The notes: generated by a model not told the origin, from the sequence alone. Counted from the first letter of the stretch, positions 1 to 22,303 are shown. The stretch is 64,000 bases of DNA from Paroedura picta (GCF_049243985.1 NC_135373.1:9035501-9099500), one strand, 5' to 3'. A program made the numbers and translations.

Positions 1-420
1 CGTCTTTAACAGGAATAATGGATCAATAACAGTGGCTGATGACAGCTCTAAACAAGGTGGAAAACCAACAGTAGAAGAGAAATCTGAAATTCTGGAGACG
101 GAAAATGGGATGCCGGAGTTCTGCAGCCCAGATAAGGACACCCTTTTTAAAAAGACATACAGCCATCTCAAAGCAAGAGTGTACAAAAATCAATCAAAAG
201 AAATATGGATCTGCAGTGAAAGTAACCGATTTAAAGGATCTCTCTGGGGAAAAAATTGTATTGATACTGGAGTCCAGGAGGTGCAACGGCCTCAAGATTT
301 ATCGATGCATATTTTGCGGGAAAGAGTACAACTGCACTTTCTACGCCAAAGGCCAATGGGACAGAATATAATTTTACGGGAACGACAAGATGTAGCAAGC
401 CTCGAGATGAGACCCCCTTA
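1..420 (+). other. degenerate coding-like stretch, unidentified
   Basis: Two overlapping plus-strand frames stay open here (129 codons from 32, 88 codons from 105). The 88-codon frame has a Cys-X2-Cys pair (YRCIFCGKEY) but I see no full zinc finger. The segment directly precedes AT-rich DNA that ends in a poly(A) run at 1531-1549, so it may be the decayed coding end of a retroelement. I do not recognise the family. It could equally be chance open frame. Confidence 0.25.
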
Positions 421-1549
421 AGAAGACCGAAAGCTCATATTGTTTTATGTTTAATGTTATACCGTATTCTATATTTCCATTTTTATGAAAAAGGGGAAGC
501 AGTGTCTCTTTCGCTCTTGTTTTTTTTTTTTGTCTCTTTTCTTTTATAGGCATATAGGTAATATAATCATTAGTGCTGAAAATGTAAAATGGGGTTCTCC
601 CCCCTTATTTTTTCTTTCTTCTATTAGTGAATTGTCCTAGGACTAAAGCCTACACTGAGGATGGTTCTTAGAATGGGTCAAGCAAAAATTGTTTTGTAGA
701 TGTATTAGAACCAAGGATAAGGAGAAGCTATAGAAGACTGAAAGCTTATATTGTTCTATGTTTAATGTTAAGCATTTAATCTAAACCTGGAAATCTTATT
801 ATTCTCTGTATTAACAACATATACTGTATCCTATATTGCTATTTTTATGAAAAAGGGGAAGCAGTGCCTTTTTTCTCTCTTGTTTCTTTTTCTTAGTAGG
901 CATATAGGTAATATAATCGTTAGCGTTGGAAATATAAAATGGGGCTTTCCCCTCTTATTATTTTTTTTATTGGTGTATTGTTATAGGGCCAAAGCTCATA
1001 TTGATCTGTAGAAAATGCAAAGCTCTCAACTTATACCTGTCAGGATGGCTCTTAGAATGGGCCAAGTATAAATGGTTTGTAGATGTATCTGTATTAAGGA
1101 TAAGGAGAAATTATGAAATCCTTTTGTAATTTTTTTTCTTTGTACATCTTTAAGGCAAAGCCCTACTTTCCTCTCCCTTTATCAGGGTATTGATACAGGG
1201 CCAAAACTAATACTGTGCTATAAGAAATGTTTAATGTTAAGCATCTAACTCAAACCTAGAAATATCTGCTAGGATAGCTCTCAGATTGTATCAAGCAGTT
1301 AATGTGAGGTCTACGATCTCTCAAGTAAGTTGATTAATAATAACTTTTCTTTTGTATATCTAAACAGGCTTTTTTTTTTTTTTTTAATGTAGTGGAAATG
1401 TGGATGGCTCTTAGACTCATGGCTCTTAGAGTTTTGGGCAAAAGTTTATATCACTGTGGAGTCAATGTGGGGTCGTATATTCTCAAATGATGACTATATT
1501 TCTATCTTTATGAAAATAAAAAAAATCATTATAAAAAAAAAAAAAAAAA
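421..1549 (+). mobile_element. LINE-like 3' tail with internal degenerate repeats and poly(A)
   Basis: AT-rich DNA without a supported gene. Blocks near 421-600, 725-960 and 1200-1300 repeat each other loosely, sharing the phrases TTTAATGTTA, AAAAAGGGGAAGCAGTG and AGGCATATAGGTAATATAAT. The stretch ends in a mixed A-rich run and then about 17 A (1531-1549). This is the shape of a LINE 3' end on the plus strand. The poly(A) abuts the first, truncated unit of the tandem array. Family not identified. Confidence 0.4.
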
Positions 1550-3702
1550 CAGTGGCCCGATCCACCCAAGCCCATATTAGCAGGAAATGAAAGGACTCCC
1601 GATCCAGCGAGGCTGACATTAGGAGAAAATTATGGGATTCCAACACCAGCGGAGGACACTGCAGGGCCAAACGGCCAACATGTGGATGTGGGTAACACCT
1701 CGAAAGATCCCCCATTCCACACAAATAGATCTTCTGAAATTATTATGTTCCTTTGAGAGCCGGGGGAAGAACTGGGAGCAGACGGGTTGAATTTGTGTTT
1801 GGAGTAGTCCAAAGACTCCGTTCCTGACCACAAGTGGAAACTTTCTTTCACAGATTGATCAGCTGTGTCCCGATCCACCCAGGCCCAGATTAGAAGCAGA
1901 TGGAAGGACTCCATCACCATCAGAGGACACTCCAGGGCCAAGCAGCCAACATGTGGATGTGGTAACACCTCAAAAGATCCCCAATTCCACACAAGTAGAT
2001 CTTCTGAAATTATTACATTCCTTTGAAAGCCGGGGGAAGAATTGGGGGGAAACGGGTTGAATTTGTGTTTGGAGTAGTCCAAAGACTCTGTTCCCAACCA
2101 CAAGTGGAAACTTTCTTTCACAGATTGATCAGCTGTGTCCCGATCCACCCAGGCCCAGATTAGAAGCAGATGGAAGGACTCCATCACCATCGGAGGACAC
2201 TGCAGGGCCAAGCAGCCAACATGTGGATGTGAGTAACACCTCGAAAGATCCCCCATTCCACACAAGTAGATCTTCTGAAATTATTACGTTCCTTTGAAAG
2301 CCGGGGGAAGAATTGGGAGCAGACGGGTTGAATTTGTGTTTGGAGTAGTCCACAGACTCTGTTCCCGACCACAAGTGGAAACTTTCTTTCACAGATTGAT
2401 CAGCTGTGTCCCGATCCACCCAGGCCCAGATTAGACGCAGATGGAAGGACTCCATCACCATCGGAGGACACTCCAGGGCCGAGCAGCCAACATGTGGATG
2501 TGGTAACACCTCGAAAGATCCCCAATTCCACACAAGTAGATCTTAGAATCATAGAATCATAGAATCATAGAGTTGGAAGGGGCCATACAGGCCATCTAGT
2601 CCAACCCCCTGCTCAACGCAGGATCAGCCCAAAGCATCCTAAATCTTTTGAAATTATTACGTTCCTATGAAAGCCGGGGGAAGAATTGGGAGCAGACGGG
2701 TTGAATTTGTGTTTGGAGTAGTCCAAAGCCTCTGTTCCCGACCACAAGTGGAAACTTTCTTTCACAGATTGATCAGCTGTGTCCCGATCCACCCAGGCCC
2801 AGTTTAGAAGCAGATAGAAGGACTCCATCACCAGCGGAGGACACTCCAGGGCCGAGCAGCCAACATGTGGATGTGGGTAACACCTCGAAAGATTCCCCAT
2901 TCCACACAAGTAGATCTTCTGAAATTATTACATTCCTTTGAAAGGCGGGGGAAGACTTGGGAGAAGACGGGTTGAATTTGAGTAGTCCAAAGACTCTTTT
3001 CCTGACCACTAGTGGAAACTTTCTTTCACAGATTGATCAACTGTGGCCCGATCCACCCAGGCCCAGATTAGAAGCAGATAGAAGGACTCCATCACCAGCG
3101 GAGGACACTCCAGGGCCGAGCAGCCAACATGTGGATGTGGGTAACACCTCGAAAGATCCCCCATTCCACACAAGTAGATCTTCTGAAATTATAACATTCC
3201 TTTGAAAGGCGGGGGAAGACTTGGGAGAAGACGGGTTGAATTTGAGTAGTCCAAAGACTCTTTTCCTGACCACTAGTGGAAACTTTCTTTCACAGATTGA
3301 TCAGCTGTGTCCCGTTCCACCCAGGCCCAGATTAGAAGCAGATGGAAGGACTCCATCACCAGCGGAGGACACTCCAGGGCCGAGCAGCCAACATGTGGAT
3401 GTGGGTAACACCTCGAAAGATCCTCCATTCCACACACATAGATCTTCTGAAATTATTACATTCCTTTGAAAGGCGGGGGAAGAATTGGGAGCAGACGGGT
3501 TGAATTTGTGTTTGGAGTAGTCCAAAGTCTCTTTTCCTGACCACTAGTGGAAACTTTCTTTCACAGATTGATCAGCTGTGTCCCGTTCCACCCAGGCCCA
3601 GATTAGAAGCCGATGGAAGGACTCCATCACCATTGGAGGACACTGCAGGGCCAAGCAGCCAACATGTGGGTGTGAGTAACACCTCGAAAGATCCCCCATT
3701 CC
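1550..3702 (+). repeat. tandem array, eight exon-like units of 264-271 bp
   Basis: Eight head-to-tail units. Exon-like blocks lie at 1553-1691 (truncated at its start), 1854-1961, 2124-2232, 2395-2502, 2768-2876, 3032-3140, 3296-3404 and 3567-3675. Blocks 2-8 are preceded by CTTTCTTTCACAG, a good acceptor, and all end at a GTAACA donor-like site. In each block one frame is open and encodes a Pro/Glu/Asp/Ser-rich peptide with a TPSP[SA]EDTPGPS core. Blocks 2 and 4 are 108 nt; blocks 3 and 5-8 are 109 nt, so the latter run phase 0 to 1 and cannot simply be chained. The spacer of about 160 bp has indels and a 103-bp CR1 insertion in one unit; the block frame stays open. It could be a tandemly duplicated exon of the gene at 4476-6734, or only a satellite. 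The minus strand is also largely open, so open frame alone is weak evidence. Confidence 0.75.
2547..2645 (-). mobile_element. CR1 LINE 3' end fragment inside the tandem array
   Basis: Starts with repeated AGAATCAT (the antisense CR1 tail) followed by GAGTTGGAAGGGGCC and the usual CR1 3' phrase. It interrupts the spacer between units 4 and 5, which are 373 bp apart instead of about 270, so it inserted after the array formed. Confidence 0.8.
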
Positions 3703-3879
3703 TTAGAGAAAGAAACGAAGGACAACAGGTAGACCCAGGTTCAAAGGGAAACAGCATCTATAATGGATGGCTATTTTGGTTGAAGGGATACTACTAGGCA
3801 GTGTTTTCCCCTGAATGTCACCTCACCTATTCAAGCCAAATATAAGGGCCAAACTAGGGCTGACATTTCCACAGACTGC

Positions 3880-4050
3880 TGGGAGCTTGCCATCCCCTTC
3901 CCATCCTCTCCCCAAAACAGAAACCTTGTGAGGTAGGTGGGGCTGAGCGAGCCCTGTGAGAACAGCTCTGACAGTACTGTGACTAGCCCAAGGACACCCA
4001 GCTGGCTGCATGTGGAGGAAGAGTGGATGAGAGGAAGGGCAGCCAGACCA
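3880..4050 (-). mobile_element. tRNA-derived squamate SINE, antisense, partial
   Basis: Matches other copies in the window: CTCTCCCC...CCCAGCTGGCTGCATGTGG read in antisense. Divergent and truncated, without the tRNA head. Confidence 0.7.
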
Positions 4051-4475
4051 CACCGGCAGCCACGACCCCACTCACCTTGGCAGAGACGTCTGGTTGTAGC
4101 TCCTTCAGTTTAAGGCCGTGCACTTGTCCTGAAGGGTCCCCGGCATGGGGGCCATGCGGACTAGGAGTTCTGCACTGGGAACGGGGGCTTCAAATAACAG
4201 GAAAGGAGGTTTCACTTCAGTATCAGGAATCATTTTCTGACGGGGAGGCCTGTTCGTGGACGGAGGGGGCTGCCTCGGAGGTTGGCAGACTGTTTAGGGG
4301 GAGACTGGGCTTGGGTGAATTTAATTCCCCCAGAATGTGGGGGGCTGATACGGATGGCCCTCTGCCGTCTCTTGGAGCTCTGTGGGGTTCTGATTCACCA
4401 GGGTCCCATTGGGGCTTGTAGTGCTATGAGGTTCGTGGCACTGAAAAGTTTGCCCTCTTTGCTTCTCCCTCGCAG

Positions 4476-6734
4476 CCACTCAGTGTGGAGGGCTGTGGCC
4501 AGAGCACGGGGGCTGCAGACAGTACAGACCAAACGGAGCAACTTCCCCTGGAGAGCAGTCAAGGAGGCCCTGCAGCCGAGGATGCTGGTAAGAGATGCAG
4601 CCAACCAGGAAGGCCAACCCACTGCCCACCCTCCAAAGAACTCGCCTTCCTTTATGAAGCCAGCCCCTAAGCAAGCCCAGAATTTAAACCAACACCATGC
4701 ACATCAGGCGGACAGACACCTTATGATATGTTGTAATTTCAGGGAAGGGGAGAGGAGAGGAGGAAGTCTGAGAGTTCATGCACCCCAAGGCAGGGGTAGT
4801 CAACCTGTGGTCCTCCAGATGTTCATGGACTACAATTCCCATGAGCCCCTGCCAGCAAACATCATGAACAACTGGAGGACCACAGGTTGACTACCCCTGC
4901 CCCAAGGCACATTCTGCTTTATAACAACCCAGGAAAGATGCACTCTTTAGGTTGGAGACTGACCCAAGAGCAAAAAGGAAGCTCTTTTTAGTCTCCAACA
5001 GAACAACCCTCCAGTGAAATGCACCTGTGCCTTAGAGCAGTGATCCCCAACCTTTTTATCACCGGGGACCACTCAATGCTTGACAATTTTACTGAGGCCC
5101 GGTGGGGGGGGGGTAGTTTACTCCTCTACTCTCAACCACTGCCCTAACGCTCTCTGATCACTATGGTAATGTTTAAACATCCCTTCAAAATAAGACACAG
5201 ACACGCCACAACAATGAACATAAGGAACATTTTATTTTCATGGACATTTTAACTCATGACAATGACAAATCAATGGGAACCCTGAGCTTGTTTCTCTGCA
5301 ACGAGATAGTCCCATCTGGGAGTGATGGGAGACAATGACACCCAAAGTGTGTTGTAAAGGGCCAGGGGGGGATGAAGTAAAGGCCCGGGGGGGGGGGAGG
5401 CATCCTTCGCGGCCCGCCTTCAATTAGTCGATGGACCACATGTGGTGCGCGGCCCACAGGTTGGGGATCGCTATCTTAGAGGGATACGAGCCACAAAATG
5501 ATCCACTTTCAAAGGTACATTGGACAGAGCTTTTGAAGAAGAGAACATCAGAGAAGGCATGTTGGATCAAGCCCATGGCTCCTTAGATCCAAAGCTCATG
5601 GTGGCAGTGGGCAAACCCCAGGTGCTATCAGTAGGTCCTCCAGTGGGGCAGGACCTCCAGAAGCCCTCCCACTGTGGTCCACCAAGGAGGCAGAGCATCC
5701 CTTCCCCAGATAAAGCCTTCCACGTATACCTTGGGGGGAAGAGCCACTCCTGGGCTTCTGCTCCAATCTCTCTTGAGGTTTCCAATGCTTAGAGCCACAG
5801 ATTAGGACAGGGGGGAAATTTGTTTCAGTCCCCTTCCAAATAATCCCCTGGTCCACATTGGCCTTTCTTTAGTTGCCTTCCCACCTTTTCAGGGAGTTCT
5901 CTATCAAGACTCCGAGATCCTTCCGTCCCACTTCGGACTCCCTCAACGTATAGTTCTAAGTTAGGCTTTTTGGCAAGAGTGTGCAGGACTTTGCCCTGGC
6001 CCACCTTGAACCTCCTTGGCCACTGTTGCTCCCTCTCCCACCTGTGAGAGAGATCTCTGGAGCACCTCACCGAACAACCTCGTGTCACCCGCAGATTTAG
6101 CCCCTTCCCTGCTCCCTCCCAACTCCCCAGGGGCTCTTTGCAGTGGGTTGTGGATTGTCCAACTGACTCTGGCCACTTTCATCCACCACAGGGATTCCTG
6201 TCCCAGCTGCAGAGGAGCCAGCAGGACCTCAGGACCAGGCCGGAGGCTTTAGTAAGTGACTCCATCTCCACTCCCATGAAAAGCACCCAGCATGTGTGAG
6301 CAAGCAAAGTGCTCCGTGCACAGATGGGCCCAGTGTCCTCATTTCAGTGTCCTCCCCTGCAGGGCCTGAGAGGGACACAGCAACGAAAGAGGACCTCCTG
6401 CAGCTGATCTCCACGCTGGGCTCAGTGGAGCAGCGTGCGCTGAGCAGAGGTAAGTGGCTCCCCATCCCGCTCTCTGTGTTCCATGGGGCCATTTGATTGG
6501 CCCAGAGGAGTCTCAAGCATTCCTGTTTTCCCTTCCTTTGCAGTCTCAGCCATGGAGAACCGCATGGCCAGAAACAGGCAGGGCTGGTGTGCATTAAGAG
6601 GGGAAGTGCATGCCCTGCGCGCTCAAGCGGCAGCCCAGCGACAGCCCAGACTGAAGATCCGATTTGTACAGAACTCTCTCAAAATGTTTTTCGTCAATAG
6701 CCCCGTAAATAGATTCAATATTGCGTTGTATTAA
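4476..6734 (+). CDS. unknown gene, last four exons
   Basis: Four exons with strong splice sites: 4476-4587 (after CTTCTCCCTCGCAG, donor GGTAAGAG), 6192-6251 (60 nt), 6348-6449 (102 nt, donor GGTAAGTG) and 6544-6734 ending in TAA. Phases are 0-1, 1-1, 1-1 and 1-stop, so all join in one frame of 154 residues. The protein is Pro/Glu/Gly-rich for about 57 residues, followed by a polar, probably helical part (KEDLLQLISTLGSVEQ, then ENRMARNRQGW and EVHALRAQAAAQRQ) that may form a coiled coil, and ends in a short basic/hydrophobic tail. I do not recognise the family. Upstream exons must exist. The tandem exon-like units at 1553-3675 lie just upstream on the same strand, have similar composition and, in the 109-nt form, the same 0-to-1 phase as exon 4476-4587. 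No signal peptide or catalytic motif is visible. Confidence 0.55.
4791..4899. mobile_element. palindromic hAT MITE (CAGGGGTAGTCAA family)
   Basis: Terminal inverted repeats CAGGGGTAGTCAACCTG and its complement. The flanking 8-bp duplication CCCCAAGG is perfect on both sides, the length expected of hAT transposons. The interior carries no gene. Confidence 0.9.
5038..5473. mobile_element. non-autonomous hAT (CAGTGATCCCCAACC family)
   Basis: About 436 bp with ends CAGTGATCCCCAACC and GGTTGGGGATCGCTA. Flanks CCTTAGAG/TCTTAGAG form an 8-bp target duplication with one mismatch. Two further copies lie at 32552 and 43871. No coding capacity. Confidence 0.85.
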
Positions 6735-6810
6735 TGTTCTAAGGTTGTTTAATAATGTTCTAAGGTTTTTTATTAATGTTCTAAGGTTTTTTATTAATGT
6801 TCTAAGCTTT
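6735..6810 (+). repeat. four copies of a 21-bp repeat
   Basis: AATGTTCTAAGGTTTTTTATT is repeated about four times directly after the stop codon of the unknown gene, so it would lie in its 3' UTR. Confidence 0.75.
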
Positions 6811-7139
6811 TCTGTTTATTAGTGTTTAGTCTGAATTTAAATTGAATTACTGTTTCTGCACACACTTGTTTGTTTTACTTTTTTCATTACGGTTGTTATG
6901 GATTAAGGCTGCAAGACTAAACTTCTGACTTACCAGCGACTGTCAGTTGAGGCTGCCTCAGGTGAGGCTCAGGGGATCGCTACACAAAAGGGGGCCTTCC
7001 AGGTGAACTGAGTACAATTTGGGGTCAGTGTGGCTCCTGGCATATTCCGGCTGCTGATGGAAGACCTTCCAAAGGGCATGCTGGGGGTAGAGCCCTCTTT
7101 TAATGATGACATGGTGATGGGGGCAACAAAAAGGTCTAT

Positions 7140-7790
7140 TTATTTATTTATCCATCCATCCATTCCATAGTTTTGTAGCTGACACACTCTGGGGACTCGT
7201 GATGGGGTACAATATAAACTTGACAAAACCCCATCCCATCACAAAACAACAAAACATCAAGGTCAAACAAGATTGGCGGTAGAATCCCTCCCCCCATCCT
7301 GCAGCCATCCACCTCCCAGGGTGGGGTATGCGCGATGTTATTGCGTAACCTGAGGAGGGCCCCCCATTGTTTCTGGCTCTGACCTCAACCAAAGACCTAG
7401 TGGAAGAGCTCCATATTTCAGCCCTGTTGAACTGTGATTTCTCTGTCAGAGTCCTCAGCTCTCCTGGGTGCTCATTCCACCAGCCCGGGGCCAGGACTGA
7501 AAAGGCCCTGGATCTGACTGAGGCCAGGCGTGCATCTTTGGGATCAGGTATCTCCAGTAGATTAGCACCTGCAGAGCGAAGTGCCCTATGGGGGGCATAA
7601 GGAGACAAGCAGTCCCTCAGATAGGCAAGGCCCAAGCTGCAAATGGCCTTAAAGGTTAACACCAAGACCTTGAACTTGATCTGGGCCAGCATAGGCAACC
7701 AATGCAGCTGCCTCAGCACAGGCTGGATGTGGGCCCTCCAACATGTGCCGGTGAGGACCCCAGCAGCTGCAGTTGAAGTCTTGGGATTCC
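7140..7790 (-). mobile_element. L2 LINE fragment, ORF2 C-terminus and 3' region
   Basis: The minus strand encodes LHWLPMLAQIKFKVLVLTFK, then SLGLAYLRDCLSPYAP, RALRSAG and AFSVLAPGWWNEHP, the C-terminal signature of L2-clade reverse transcriptases. It is 5' truncated and decayed, as usual for L2. Confidence 0.85.
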
Positions 7791-7964
7791 TAGTTTATGC
7801 AGATGAAATACATTCAACCCCTGACAAGTTTCGTGCCATCCAGGAGGCACCTGTCCAAGTGGAAGCTCCAGGTGTTCCTGGGGTTCCCTCATCTATAACA
7901 CTCGTTCCTGACACATAGATCAGTGGTGGCTTCAGCCGCTGCTTCTCAAGAGCCTCTCGAGAGC

Positions 7965-8220
7965 CAGTTTGGTGTAGTGGTTAGGAGTGCAGACTTCTAA
8001 TCCGGCATGCCAGGTTCGATACTGCGCTCCCCCACATGCAGCCAGCTGGGTGACCTTGGGCTCGCCACGGCACTGATAAAGCTGTTCTGACGGAGCAGGA
8101 ATATCAGGGCTCTCTCAGGCTCACCCACTTCACAGGGTGTCTGTTGTGGGGAGAGGAAAGGGAAGGCGACTGTAAGCCGCTTTGAGATTCCTAAGGGTAG
8201 AGATAAGCAGCAGCAGCAGC
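7965..8220 (+). mobile_element. tRNA-derived squamate SINE, near full length
   Basis: Has the pol III A-box region (TGGTGTAGTGGTTAGGAGTG) and B-box region (GGTTCGATACTG), then the conserved body ending near GTAAGCCGCTTTGAG. The tail has become (CAG)n instead of the usual (CTT)n. Confidence 0.85.
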
Positions 8221-8239
8221 ATGTGCCAGAGTGTGCCCC

Positions 8240-8396
8240 CCCCCCTTTTCCTACTCCTTCCAGGCCCATCATTGGCCATTTTGGGAGGAGGAGGAATCAA
8301 CATTGGATCATATTACCCAATAACCACCCATTTGGGAAACCCTTCCTGGTCCATCAAGAAACCCCAGGGTTTCACAAAACCCTGATTGAGAGAGCC
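8240..8396. mobile_element. hAT-like fragment (CAGGCTTTCTCAACC family)
   Basis: Ends in AGAAACCCCAGGGTTTCAC...TTGAGAGAGCCT, the terminal repeat shared with copies at 21228, 21561 and 46534. Only one end is present. Confidence 0.6.
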
Positions 8397-8641
8397 TAGC
8401 TTAATAGCTAAACAACAACCCTTCAAAGTTGACTTCAGCAAATGACTTGCTGATTGCAATTCCAACCCTCACCATCTCCCACAGAACTAGCACATATGAT
8501 GGCCATTTGACCAGTTTATGACATGGCTGGATTTTTCCCTCTTCTGGCAAGTTTCAAGGAGATATTTTTTGTTTCACGTGAAAGGAACATGGTTGAGGTC
8601 AGTTTCCAATGATGTTATGCATTTAAAGGCAAAGAATTTGC

Positions 8642-9130
8642 ATGTCTAGTCTTGCCACTGATATTAATTCTCCTTTTCAACCCAAAAGGAACATGGATGT
8701 TGCCTTTGGATTCCTTTTCCTCTTACTTGGAATGGTAGCCATGAACCTATTGATTTTCTGGACTTGTCCATTTAGTATGATGAACATGAGCCACTCAAGG
8801 TTAAGCCTTGTAGGAAGAGTGCAACCAAGAATTCATGACTCCATTATAGGTCTCACCATCCAGGACATGTCAGAAATAATCTTCCTTTGGGACAGATGTT
8901 TGAAACATCACGCCTCCAGTATGGCTGATTTCAGTCTTGCAGGGAGCACTTTAAGGGGCCAATTCCCAGACAGGGGTTATCCCAAACACATAATTGAGGG
9001 AGCTGAACGCAGAGTTTCAGAAAGGCCCAGAGATACTCTATGAAGAACAGCTGACAAAGCTAAAGGTCCTCAGAATCTTGATTACCTGCTTCTTTGAATA
9101 TACTGAGTCCAACAAGGACAAGGGTCTAGA
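8642..9130 (+). mobile_element. possible Penelope-like or other reverse-transcriptase remnant
   Basis: The plus frame contains FLWDRCLKHHASS and FPDRGYPKHIIEGAERRVSE, then RPRDTL. The RGYP-x3-I-x2-A spacing is what I associate with the linker region of Penelope-like and related reverse transcriptases. No catalytic core is present. The family assignment is a guess from one motif. Confidence 0.3.
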
Positions 9131-9189
9131 AGACAGGGGGCCAGGCTCACTGAGTTTAGTAACCAATGAGAACCATCTGAAACTATCAA

Positions 9190-9625
9190 ACACTCACCCC
9201 AAAGATGGCCAGGAGGCCTCCAAGTCCCTTACTATTTCAAGTGTGAAAGGAAGGTCATGGGGCAGCACTGAGACCTTATCCACAAAATAGTTCACAAAAA
9301 GCTCACAGCTGGAGTCCAGTTTACTATTATTTGAGCAACGTTCCTCAAGGGCAGTAAGGTACCGAACGACCCTAAATAGCTGTGCCAGATGTGAGCTAGC
9401 AGATGCAATGGATATTGCATAAAACACGCATTTAGCAACCTTCATTGCCTTCTCATAGGCTCTCATATAAGACGTTCTTGAAGCTTCATTGTGAGTCTTC
9501 CTCCAGACCTGCTCTAGCCCTCTCAGTTTCCGTTTCCTCTCACATAGTTCCTTGATATAGGTGGGACTGGAGACTAACCCTAACCCTAATCGGATTCTAC
9601 AGAGCACTTCAGAAACCATCTGGAT
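9190..9625 (-). mobile_element. L2/CR1-type LINE fragment, pre-RT linker
   Basis: The minus frame reads RKRKLRGLEQVWRKTHNEAS, then YEKAMKVAKCVFYAISIASA and LAQLFRVVRYL, matching the helical linker between endonuclease and reverse transcriptase in L2/CR1 elements. Isolated fragment without either enzyme domain. Confidence 0.7.
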
Positions 9626-9639
9626 CTAGTATGTTAGCA

Positions 9640-10219
9640 TATCGTGTACACTGGGATCATCCCCACACAAGTTCTATCACACTGCTCTTTTCTGCATGTT
9701 TATTTATTTCTGTTTGAGGAACATTGATTTATTCTATTCATTACCATATTTTCCTTAATAAATCTGATTCCTTTTACAAATCTTCCATGTAATTTATTGA
9801 TGTGGAACACATCTCCTGTTGCGCTCTCTGTAACGGAAATGATAACGGATGAGATGTCCATTATCCAACTTCAGAGAGTGCACCAGTAGATGGCAGTAGT
9901 AAAAGAGCAGTGAGGCCCAACACTGAGCCCTGCTTGGTGGTCTGGTACTACTGCTGCCCATCTTCCAAGGCTGATCCCACCCTCAGGAGAGCGGGACCAG
10001 CCTTGGAAGACAGGAGGTAGAGCTGGCAGCAGCAGAGCAGCGAGGTCCAGATCTGAGCTCCACTTAGTGCTCTGCCAGAGCCCCAAAGGAGACCTGCAGC
10101 TGCCAGCTTTGGCCAGCCACCTTAGGCAGCGGAGGATTGTAGAACAAGGCAGGTCTTCTGCTGTGAGAGATAAGAAGGGGGAAGGAAAGGGGAAGTGGGT
10201 GGGGCAAGAAGTCTATGCC

Positions 10220-10250
<31 letters not shown>

Positions 10251-10830
10251 TGGGGGAAGGGACGAGGATGGACACTGGGGAAGCGAAAGGTAAGGAGGAG
10301 AGAGAATGGGGAGAAGGAGTCTGTGCATGTGTGTGTATTGGTCTAAAGCAGAGAGGGAGTGAGCCAAGACCAAGAAGCTCCAGAGCAGGTATGTGTTCCA
10401 CATACCCTGTGATAGTCACTAGAATTTATTATTGTTTACTTCGTGTAAAGGCCATGAACATTGTCTGGCTTTCCCCACTATATTATCACACCAGCCCTTG
10501 CTAATCTCAGTCTGTTGCATAAAGTTCCTGTGTGGCCGTCTATCTTTACCTTCTATACCTTCCATTTTGACCTCTTCAGTTGACTTTTTAAAACATCCAA
10601 ATTGCCACATTTTTTGTTTTTATTCACAGACATCTTCATCCATTCCGTTTTGGACAGTTACTGTAGTGACCTTGACGGTTTCTCCTCTTCTCTCATAACT
10701 GGATTTGTCCTCTTTCCTGACTTTTTAATATTGCTTGCCAACTTTAAAAGATGATATAACTGCTCTTCTTTAGTTTGCATAAATGTTCTCAACAGAAATC
10801 TTACCTTCTTGTTTAAATACATTAAAAAAC
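9640..10830. other. intergenic, no gene seen
   Basis: No exon or repeat family recognised. Contains a hairpin at 9959-10008 (see findings) and a (TG)n(AG)n microsatellite at 10218-10250. The open frames here are compositional. Confidence 0.5.
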
Positions 10831-10839
10831 TCCCTTTCA

Positions 10840-10845
10840 TTTATT
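10840..10845 (-). terminator. poly(A) signal of Siglec-like gene 2
   Basis: AATAAA on the minus strand 60 bp beyond the stop codon. The paralogue has one at a similar distance. Confidence 0.6.
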
Positions 10846-10904
10846 TTTTAAACATTTGTGAGATGCCACTGACTTCCACAGGTGAAGGAAGTGAGGCAGG
10901 TAGA

Positions 10905-22047
<11,143 letters not shown>

Positions 22048-22303
22048 GAGCAGCTGGCCCCTTGGGTTCCCTCACACCCCCTCAGAACCAGGGCAAGCTT
22101 CTTTTCAAGAGAATTTCTGTGAGAGAGGAGGAAAGGGAGACGGAAAACAGCTGACTACATGTATTCCTGGAATTTGTGTCATTAATTAATTTAAACATTT
22201 ATGTCTCACCTTTCCTCGTGGTTCAATGCGGCTTATAGTTAAAAGCATGATCTGGGAAATGGATTATCTTCGGTTGCCGCTCTCAGGTATGTGTAGAGTA
22301 GAG

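Noticed and set aside
1630-2533. Long minus-strand open frames (211 and 134 codons) across the tandem array
   Set aside because: They run through the repeat units and across what look like introns on the other strand; the repeat unit simply lacks stops on this strand, and frames shift between units.
4282-4890. 202-codon open frame
   Set aside because: It runs in a different frame over the supported exon 4476-4587 and into a hAT MITE; no domain recognised.
7965-8040. tRNA genes at the A-box/B-box matches
   Set aside because: They are the heads of tRNA-derived SINEs; the sequence does not fold into a complete tRNA and continues into SINE body.
9574-9591. Possible interstitial telomere, CTAACCCTAACCCTAA
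   Set aside because: Only about two and a half units inside a LINE fragment; chance match.
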